From positions 30,086,033 to 30,150,032 of the forward strand of contig JAJKFL010000014.1 in the NCBI GenBank assembly GCA_021186555.1: a DNA stretch of 64,000 nt, in the 5' to 3' direction. Below, piece by piece: positions 56,219-64,000 of this stretch. The translations under genes and the position numbers were made by a program. Below the pieces are notes generated by a model. It made no database searches. It worked only from the letters and a program-made list of their open reading frames with translations, and was not told the origin of the DNA. The stretch comes from Reticulitermes speratus. Its lineage: Eukaryota > Arthropoda > Insecta > Blattodea > Rhinotermitidae. Position 1 is the first letter of the stretch. Each line of letters begins with the position of its first letter.

Positions 56219-56729
56219 TATACCTATATTTATTTTAACTTCCATTTTCATTAGGACATGTTTCTCCCTTTACTTTCACTTTTTCCTTCACTGCCCTCCT
56301 GTTCGCTCAGAAACGGCAGGTTTGAAAGGTCCAATCTTGTTTCTCTGTACTTGTACTTCTACCTCACAGCTACTAGCCTGCCCACAGCACTGACCCCACA
56401 TGCGTCAGTCTTTCCCACACACGACTTTACTCATCTATTCTGACGATGGAAGCAGCACGTTATCACGAAACGTCAGTACACTCCTACCACACTACACGAC
56501 ATCACAACCCAAAATACAGCAATCTTCCACCTTAACTAGATCATATTAAAACCACTGCCATGGGTGTGTTTCTTTGCCGATTCTGACTAGTTCTTCGTTA
56601 TAATTAGTGATGATTCCGTTTTAATACGATCGTGAGACATCGTTACCCTAAACCTGTCAGGGCCCACCACACAGATTCCACGTTCCACCACACGTTTCAA
56701 AACCTGTTGCACGCGTACTTCGTTTATAA

Positions 56730-56830
56730 GACTGTACAACTGATAGTCTTCTGGGTTCCCACACCGTGTAGGGTGATAAGGAAGACCCAACGTTTCGAGA
56801 ATGTGCTGCCCCATCTTCAGAATGACAGCT
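56730..56830 (-). repeat. Class B unit with intact core pieces
   Basis: Minus strand 56786-56823: CTGAAGA, T, GGGG with TCTC (two wobbles), GAAA, CG, TT, GGG. The class B tail TACACGGTGTGGGAACCCAG and AAGACTATCAG follows. Core residues are all present, with UU at the cleavage site; stems I and II are weak. Confidence 0.6.
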
Positions 56831-57516
56831 ACGGAAAGGGAAGAGGCGGCATTCCCTCATCCCTTTCCGTATCTACGATTGACCACAATCCTTGCAAACT
56901 TCCTATTTACGACACGTTTCCTTCTTCCTAATATTTCTGCAGTCACCTGAACCCGTCACCTTTCCCCGAACCTTCGGAACAAAATTCCTATCCTACACGG
57001 TGTAAGAACGCCGGTCGTGAAAGCCTAAAAGCTTACATAAGATTGTAATTTATAAAAGTTCTCGACACAAAGACTAGAAAAGAAAACGTCACTTCCCGAT
57101 GAAAAACTGCATCATTTTGAGTCTCTCAAATTAGTACTGGTCTCCTGACCACATTCCACATTTCCAAAGCATGTTCAACACGATATAAGCTTCGGTTTTA
57201 AGGTCTTCAAAACAAAATGAACAGAAAATTGTATAACCGGATGAGGCGAAAATACTACAAAACAGCACCTATGGTGTTTCTGCCATGCCATCTTCATAGG
57301 ACATTTACATCCTCAAATGTAGAGGGCCACACGGGTGCATTCATGTTGGTAACGTTTACACAGTGACAGCTTAGTTGAATTGTAAATTTGAACACCTCTG
57401 ACAGCAGAGGGCAGTAAACACTCCGACGTTCGCTAGGAAAACAATTGATCTGTGTCCGCTCATAGTGGCTGTGCATTCTATTAAGTTCGGTATAAGATCA
57501 TGTTCTTAGTTTATAT
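56831..57516. other. No gene; possible spacer of a class B pair
   Basis: Lies between a minus-strand class B unit and a plus-strand one. It may be an old spacer of a head-to-head pair. An inverted CTACGGAAAGGGAAGAGG / CCCTTTCCGTATC motif lies at about 56830-56875. No gene. Confidence 0.4.
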
Positions 57517-57600
57517 CCCGAAGTTAGAGGCAGCAACTTCCTACGAAATGTTGGTATCCACCTACGAGACTTCACTGTACCTCAAACAAAGTATCACTAT
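57517..57600 (+). repeat. Degenerate class B unit
   Basis: CCCGAAGTTAGAGGCAGCAA, CTTCCTACGAAATGTTGGTA and a worn tail CCACCTACGAGACTTC align with class B. Both core pieces are mutated. Confidence 0.5.
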
Positions 57601-59719
57601 CCGACTCTGTTAGGTCGAGCTAGCAATAAACAGCCACACAAAAGAGTATGCCTCGTACACGTGGACAACAGTAACAACAGTACACCTTAGCTATGATTGA
57701 GTGGTGGTTTTATTTGTTCTTGTCATTAACCAGGAAAAATTACTTCGTCATTCCAAGCTCACAAACTACACAGCCGCGCTGTAGGAACGGTGCGTAGCAT
57801 GCAGTGACGGTTCGTAAACTGTGGTGTGGAAGGCCAGAATACTGCTAGGTGTGTTTGTACTGAATATAAAACAGGATTAATATCTTCGCAATGAAACAAT
57901 TATGTTTTGCATCCCAATACTGCAATTACTGATATCTATACCTGAATCCTCAAAGGCTCAGGACTGATTACATTCCGTCCTGTCTCGTATTTGGGAACGA
58001 CCTGGATAAAACTCAACTACGCAACTGACTAGGCCAAAGATTTAGTTTCCCTCATTCCTGGCCCAACAGTCTTCCTTACAAATCTTTCCAAAAGTCACTA
58101 TTCGTGGCCAACCTTGCAACTCGATTCGAATCTAGGAATGCATAACAAATGATAAAGCGTCATCCTACGAATTACTCAAATGCACGGAGTACACGAATGA
58201 AAAGTACACTAATGAAAGTACAACTATCGTTTGTCTCTTCCGCCGCTACTCAGCCACGCGCGTGGGCAAGTCGTACGAGTGGGTTACGTTAATACGACAA
58301 ACGCGCAGACAGAAAGTTGCAACCGACAGTTGCCAGATATAATAATGACACTATATAAAGGCCACCACCACGCGCGTACCGTGCATATACGAAAAACTAC
58401 ATGCACTTTTACAGTAACAACACAGGACAGTAATTCTGAGGTTTCACGATGTTGCAGTGAAAGTAAATGACCCACACAATCTATTCTAAGGACGGCGAAC
58501 CACCGGCAAGTGTAGGAAAGTAGGCAGCTGATATCCCATTAGGTCCATTAACGTGGTGACACTGTAGCACCGAGGACAGTTGGCACTTCTTAATTAGTAA
58601 GTCTTATATAAATTCTGTTAACAGGCAGTGAGAAGGTCAACCATGACTAATCTATTCTATCAAATATAAATGCTCAGGAAACCGAAATCAAATGCACAAA
58701 AACCAGTGTTTTATATTTGGGCATCTCAGATCTTCAATAGGCATGTCCAGATCGTGGCTTGTTCATCCCTGACATAAAAACTCGTTAAATCAATAGTCAT
58801 TAGTTACACGATAGGATAACAGCACATGTTGCTATGAACGTCAGACAGCGAAGATTACGTAATAACATTTTATGGAAGCGACAAGGCCATAAACCCCAAA
58901 AGGCAAAAACTCAGCCCATTAATTGGCTCTAACAGCGTAATTTTAAACTTCCAGCCGCAAGGGAAATAAGATCGTAACCGAGTGCCACACAAAATACCCA
59001 TAATTCCAATCGAAGCCTGAAACAGAAAAGTGAAGCCACCAAACAATGCAAATTCTCAACTTCGTGCCATTACAACATGCAAAGAAACTGAAATAAATTT
59101 TGTCTTTGGCAAAACCACGACTTCATATGTCTACACGTACATAGCAAAGATTTTGTTCAAGCAAGAAAGTAACCCGACGTTTGTGAGCTACAGGCGTTCA
59201 TCCTCTTTTTCCCACAGGAATAAACGTAAAGTATGGGAGATGCGTTCTCGGAGTGCATGAATCTACAACCCTTGTACCGTACTTTTGCTTTTAAACATAG
59301 TTTTTACGGACAATATAAACATATACACGATAAAACTCAATTTAGTTACTATGTTATTAACTAATGTAGTGCACAGAAAAGTCGAAAAATCATCATATTC
59401 CGACCACATTTAAGGGACAGGAGATGTCAAAGGGGCCTAATTAGAACCCTCTCGACTTATTTTTTATTTTTTAAATTTGCATTATTTCAAATTTTGTGAA
59501 TAAAGTGAAAGTTGATTCATATTTTTATATCGCACTATTTAAAATTCGCATAAACTACGACCGCACTGTACGTCTCCGCGCATTTGAGTTATTCGCAAGA
59601 CGACTACGAGTTTATTCACGACAGTCCACGCAGACCAAAGGCAACGACATTAAAATCTTGAAATCAAGTAATCCAGAAGTGATGAGTACGACAGTCAACA
59701 AGGTTCGTCATGCGCAGCA
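57601..59719. other. No recognisable gene
   Basis: Frames at 58231-58475 overlap on opposite strands with no motif. No element recognised. Confidence 0.45.
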
Positions 59720-59960
59720 GAGGCAACTGTATAAGAACGGGCAAGTAAATCTTTCGAAAATGTAAAGTTCAAATACTTGGGAACGACCATAAGAAACGAA
59801 CAGTAGGTTCAAGTCAAAAGCTCTGTTCAGAATCTCACCTTCGTTTATCCTTAAGCGTTTGTAAAAACCTAGCTTGAAATACTCAATACTGCACTGCCCC
59901 TTCGTGTGTGAAACTTACTCAGACCCAAAAATGAACAACAAAAGAACACACCCTGGCGAA
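59720..59960 (+). pseudogene. LINE (RTE-like) relic, post-polymerase region
   Basis: Reads ASKSFENVKFKYLGTTIRNE (about 59741-59800), then a stop, then QVKSSVQNL, matching 'SFENVEKFKYLGTTLTNQ' and 'YYSVQNLLSS' of insect LINEs. Frameshifts follow. It covers the part of the ORF between the fragments at 52780-53050 and 890-1290. Confidence 0.7.
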
Positions 59961-60659
59961 ATACCGCAAGTGCTGTATTAGAACGAACTCTTGGACAATC
60001 CTTCCAGCGTTAAGTACTCCTTAACAAGGTAATGATCGCTCATGCAAGCCAATTCTCAGGTTCTTAGGGCCAAGAAATGTCACAACCGCCTGCTTATGGA
60101 CACTTCTAAAACAGATAAATCCAGCCACACCGTCAGAATTAATTTCTTTAAAATCTATCTTCATGTTAAACTCCCACCTACACAGAAGTTTCAGCAGGTT
60201 CCTCTCCCATTCAGTCCCCAACTAAATTTCGTGCTCATTTTTCATCTCTCCCATAGGGGCTATGTCCTATATGGCCATGAATACAAAATTTGCAATTTTC
60301 TTCGGCCTACTCTTACTTCCTCTCTCTGTTCTCAAACACTCAAAGTCTTACACACACAGTCACTATTTCCTTTGCGGACCACATCCCAGAAATAATAGTC
60401 GAAGTTCAGTTCCACAGTCCCGGATCGGTACGCAGTGATAAAATGATTAGGAAGCGCTTCCTGGCCTCCTGTGTTTTTATCTCCTTGCATTGTTTTACGG
60501 GAATAACCACTACATAAGCGAAGTCCTTGAACATTCTCTATCATATTTAAATAGTCGTAACTGTTTCGCTCCACAGATGACCGCACCACAGCTGATTCTA
60601 ACATGGCAAAGAATGGCAAGCACGTGAAACAACGTGCAGTGACAGAGTTTGGTTGATGA
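59961..60659. other. No recognisable gene
   Basis: Overlapping opposite-strand frames at 60042-60619 have no conserved motif. Confidence 0.4.
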
Positions 60660-60719
60660 AGGTGAGAAGCCGACCTGGGTTCACAAAAGTGAGATTACTG
60701 TGGGTGTGAGTTCTGTTCG

Positions 60720-61690
60720 ACGAGGGTAAGACAGATTACAGAAACTGAAACAGGAGCAGCAGCACTTCATGACACAGCGCGGAGTGGTCGAACTTGCGCT
60801 GCATCGATGCCGCAAAACATACGCCAGGTTGATGAACTGATACGCGGCGACAGTCGCATGACATAATAATACTGCACCGTATCCATCTGTAAAGGTAGTG
60901 TACTGACAATTAGAGTACGGCCTGGCTATTCCAAGGGCTGTGCCACGAATGCTGACAGCCACACACAAAGAAACAAGGAAAGCAATGACTTAAGGACTTC
61001 ATGTAGCAGACTGTCATAGGGGGTAGAAACCTGGGTCCACCATTCTCAACCCGAATCCAAGCGGTAATCGATGGATTGGTGCCATACGGCATCCCCACGG
61101 AAGAATAAATTTAAGTACGAGCCGTCAGCTGGAAAATTATTTGTTACAGTCTTTAGGGATGAGAAAAATGTTATTCTTGTGAACTTCTTTCCTTGGGTGA
61201 CAACAGTGAACTCCGACCGCTATAACGAACAGAGGTCCGAATGCACGCCATTGTCGAGTTCGTCCCACATGAAAAGTATATGAAGTGCTGCTCCTCCATG
61301 ACAATGCTAGGCTATCACACAAGTGTGCGGACGACCGAGGCAATGAAAGAACTTGCATCGACAGGACTGCCGCACCCACCCTACAGTTCTAACCTCGAAC
61401 CATCAGATTTTCACCTGTTTGGCCCGTTGCACAAAAAAAAAAAAAAATCTGCGAGGACGCCATTACGCCACTGACGAGGCACTGCGCAACGCCGTGCGCC
61501 AGTGGCTGCTGAGGAAGAAGAGCAGCTTGTACCGGTTGGGAATACATGCTCTTGTTCAAAGGTGGAATAAGACTATCGACAAATATGGAGACTACAGTGA
61601 AAAGAACTACACCTTCGGCAATGTTGTAGTAAAGTTCTGTGAAATTTTCACATGTCAAACTTGTAAACACCATAAAATAAAATAAAACAG
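60720..61690 (+). pseudogene. Mariner-like transposase, old near-full-length relic
   Basis: The plus strand reads several in-order blocks of a mariner transposase across frameshifts. ASMPQNIRQVDELIRGDSRM (about 60805-60865) is the second DNA-binding region. VPRMLTATHKE (about 60943-60973) is the VPH.LT block. LLLHDNARLSHKC (about 61291-61328) has the second catalytic Asp. PHPPYSSNLEPSDFHLFGPL (about 61372-61431) has the third Asp. DEALRNAVRQWLLRKKSSLY, GIHALVQRWNKTIDKYGDYS and EKNYTF (about 61476-61612) form the C-terminus. An A13 run at about 61435-61447 breaks the frame. Terminal repeats were not identified. Confidence 0.85.
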
Positions 61691-61699
61691 GTAGCATTA

Positions 61700-62059
61700 C
61701 TTTCCAAATGTCCCCTGTACTTCCCGAGTTTGGTCAGTCCATTTCATGAAATGAAAGAGAAAACACTAAAACAACACCACAAAGAAAAAAGAAATGTATC
61801 ACTCGGAACCGCATTCTGTACCTCCAGTTTCAGATCACTGGGCCGCCCTTATTTGCCGATATGAAACTACGTTAGCTTCCTTTGGAGATTACAGCCTATT
61901 GTTTCCACAGCATGGAGTTAGCTTGTCGAAATAATGATTCCAAACAATGGGGTTTAAAGCAAACTGAATTTCTTGTTGGTGAACATAACAGCCGTCATAA
62001 GAACCATGTCACGAAGGCGTAAGCCTATTCTGAAGTCGAGACGAAGGTGAGTAGTGAGA
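61700..62059. other. No recognisable gene
   Basis: No signature recognised. Confidence 0.4.
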
Positions 62060-62232
62060 CTCAAGTGCCTGCTGCTTCATCCCCGAAGAAAAGCCCCAGA
62101 CCTGGTATACATGTGGTTACAAAAATAAAAACCCCTCCACCGCCGGAAATTGGGCACTGATTATCGACACCATATCCACTTCTCTGCCTCAGCTGTCCAG
62201 GTATCTACGAATTTGACGACACCTTACTGTAT
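62060..62232 (-). repeat. tRNA-derived SINE, family 1, degraded
   Basis: Words GCTGCTTCATCCCCGAAGAA, AAAAACCCCTCCACCGCCGG and GCCTCAGCTGTCCAGGTA keep the order of the family on the minus strand, with an interruption in the body and a lost box B. Confidence 0.55.
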
Positions 62233-63184
62233 CCAGCAAGCCAGTACTGGCTAGGTGCATGAAAGCCTATTCAAAATTCATGGGTTCATGACTTTGCAGA
62301 TGACAACGAATTGTGAACTAGTAAATAGGCCATTTATAAAAGATACTATCCCGATTTTAGCCTGTATGAGATGAAAACTCGATATTGTGACTCGAAAGGC
62401 CTGCATCCGGCCTCAATTCAGCCTCGTTACTTGTCAACAAATGTGGCGGCTTCCCTCATCAAAGTGTCATATATTTACGATTACAACAGCATTCGCAAAT
62501 ACGTCATTTTCAGAATCAGCATAAACATGTGCAACAATCCTCCCACACCCATAAAACAAACTTACAGATCAAACGGCCTGAATACAAACATTTAGCATGT
62601 GGTAGCTAACCATGCGCATTAATCATACTACCACAGTACCAACTCACAGGTGATCTTGAAATGCATTAAAACGAACATACGTTTATATCACGAGATAAAA
62701 ATACAACTCTTGCCTGTCTGTTGCTCAAAGTTGCACGTGATAACTGATACCAGTTATTTTAGTTCCATACGTAATTGGCATTTCTCCTATCCAAATACAC
62801 AACCCCATGGTGGTAACTTGGTTCAACGTACACACGCACACATAACGTGGAAACGAGTACATATATTCAAAAAGCGTTCGTTGCGACTCTGGTGTTCATT
62901 GACCGCCACTGTTATCTTTTGAACATCCATTCGGCGGACATAATTTGTAAGGAATAAACTTTAAAATTTCAACTGTTAAGACAAAAGTCATGGAATTTAA
63001 AGAAAGCACATCACAGCAAAAATAGCTACTGGCAATAAAGCAAACGCACAAACAAAAGAAATGAACTACACGGGATGTAGTGTATCATACATAAATAACA
63101 TTAGAACCTACAAAGGTTCCATATATGTATGAATTTGGCACATTTAAAACACGCAGTAAGGAAACACCGTTGAAATTATATAAA
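62233..63184. other. No recognisable gene
   Basis: No signature recognised; the frame at 62650-62922 has no motif. Confidence 0.4.
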
Positions 63185-63480
63185 TAATGCCGGTGCCAAG
63201 GATCTTATAAGGTTGTGAGAATTGGACTTTTAAATATGAGAGACGAACTGAAGCAACGGAGACGGAGTTGTTGAGGTCAGTTGCAAGGTACATTGCATGA
63301 CCACAAAACCCATCAAGAAATCAAGAAAAGAATAAAATACTCATAATTTAAATAAAATTATTTCACTAAGAAAGACTGACATACTCATTTCCAAGTCAGT
63401 ACATTAATACATTCCCATCGGCAGAAGAAACGCAGATCGACCTAGGCAAAGGCTGAAACCAATACCCACGCAAATGACGG
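63185..63480 (+). pseudogene. LINE relic, C-terminal region
   Basis: Reads GCENWTFKYERRTEATETEL then LRSVARYIA and a stop (63210-63300), matching the 'LYGCE.WTLKK.ERK.EA.EMKFLRSVAGYT' block of another insect LINE lineage. After a frameshift, YIPIGRRNADRPRQRLKPIP (about 63410-63470) matches 'YRPNGRRSVGRP'. Stops and frameshifts make it dead. It differs from the RTE-like family at 49-53 kb. Confidence 0.75.
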
Positions 63481-64000
63481 AAGCCAGAAAATAGCTTATA
63501 CCCTGTTTCAGACGTTTCAGTGAAGTCATGAATCCTGTTGTAATCAACAGCTGGGACGCTACAGCATAGAAAGATCATTATATGCTTCTGGGTATGCATG
63601 AACTAAACAGACACATGGAACGTTCGGAAGACATAGTTTAGTAAAAATAATCTAAATTTCATACCACATACCCACGTTTGGTATGCTAATAGGACTATCT
63701 CGTGCTTGATTTCAGTTTCATTTAAACTTTTATCAGACCGCTGCAGAAAAAGGTTACCATTCACCCATCAAAATTTTGTGCAATTACCCAATGCCAAGTA
63801 CCAAAATCCAATGAAAAGTGATGGAGTTTAAACATGCAGACAGACATTTCTGGTACAAAAATACATAAATATTGTGATATTTATTCAGCTGAACAAACAG
63901 ATTTCCTGTTGTAATGGATCCTTATGATCAGCACAGTGATAAAAAAAAGCCTAGCTCTCTACTCTACCTTCAGCCAGCTGAAACCGCTGAATATACAGCA
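63481..64000. other. No recognisable gene
   Basis: No gene or element recognised to the end of the window. Confidence 0.4.

Larger units (their letters stand above)
54775..56520. repeat. Class B pair split by the mariner
   Basis: A minus-strand unit (54775-54860) has TAGATGGAGGCAGCAGGATC, AAACGTCAGTG and a class B tail. A plus-strand unit (56437-56520) has CTGACGA, TGG, GAAACGTCAGTAC and the tail CTACACGACATCACAACCCA. Together they form a head-to-head pair with a spacer of about 260 bp once the mariner is removed. The plus-strand core is intact, but stem II is poor. The minus-strand core is mutated. Confidence 0.55.

Noticed and set aside
57240-57300. CTATGAAGATGGCATGG with GAAACACC on the minus strand as a hammerhead
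   Set aside because: CTGANGA is not intact, no GTC-type site follows GAAA, and no class A or B tail is present.

Overview
The window looks like insect nuclear DNA. A cockroach- or termite-like (polyneopteran) genome is a guess from the bulky, repeat-rich non-coding sequence and the kinds of mobile element. Only one piece of a host gene can be defended: a 180-bp minus-strand exon at 24980-25159 encoding 60 residues of the FERM domain of moesin (ERM family), with a clean acceptor and donor and both boundaries in phase 0. No other ERM exon was recognised, so most of the window is probably intron of this gene.

Nearly everything else recognised is mobile DNA in several age layers. The youngest large element is a complete mariner at 54907-56218 (TA duplication, perfect 30-bp inverted ends, intact 354-codon transposase with D163, D258 and D293, i.e. 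DD34D). Older mariner relics lie at 5839-6707, 12308-12540, 17608-18140, 31170-31420, 37620-37860 and 60720-61690, and a Tigger/pogo relic at 21855-22320. hAT-type non-autonomous elements with exact 8-bp duplications are at 28972-29374 and 39176-40119. LINE remnants are at 890-1290, 11764-12215, 16228-16450, 32325-32610, 33228-33272, 36440-36650, 49240-50600, 52780-53050, 59720-59960 and 63185-63480. A tRNA-derived SINE family has at least eight copies, a second (Leu-like head) has two, and a small terminal-repeat family rich in the word TTTACGCC has four.

The most unusual content is a set of short elements, often inverted pairs, that carry hammerhead-ribozyme motifs (CTGANGA, stem II, GAAA, a stem III of about 2 bp, then UH). 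Clear copies are at 1454-2150, 31452-31620, 39351-39677 and 43786-44237; 47646-47889 and 49975-50158 keep the frame with the ribozyme decayed or absent. Several share one layout: a 10-12 bp target duplication, an arm, a centre, the inverted arm, a tail of about 32-35 nt on one side only, and the second duplication. This matches Penelope-like retroelement terminal repeats and their reported small hammerheads. A related group with a different tail (here class B) has about a dozen loci, concentrated at 52.0-57.6 kb, where the mariner sits in the centre of one pair.

Nesting gives a relative history: a ribozyme element lies in a hAT that lies in a tRNA-like SINE (39.13-40.19 kb), and another ribozyme element and a SINE split one LINE (49.24-50.60 kb). 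Sense and antisense transcription of the host intron would place ribozymes and long hairpins in RNA from both strands; that is inference.
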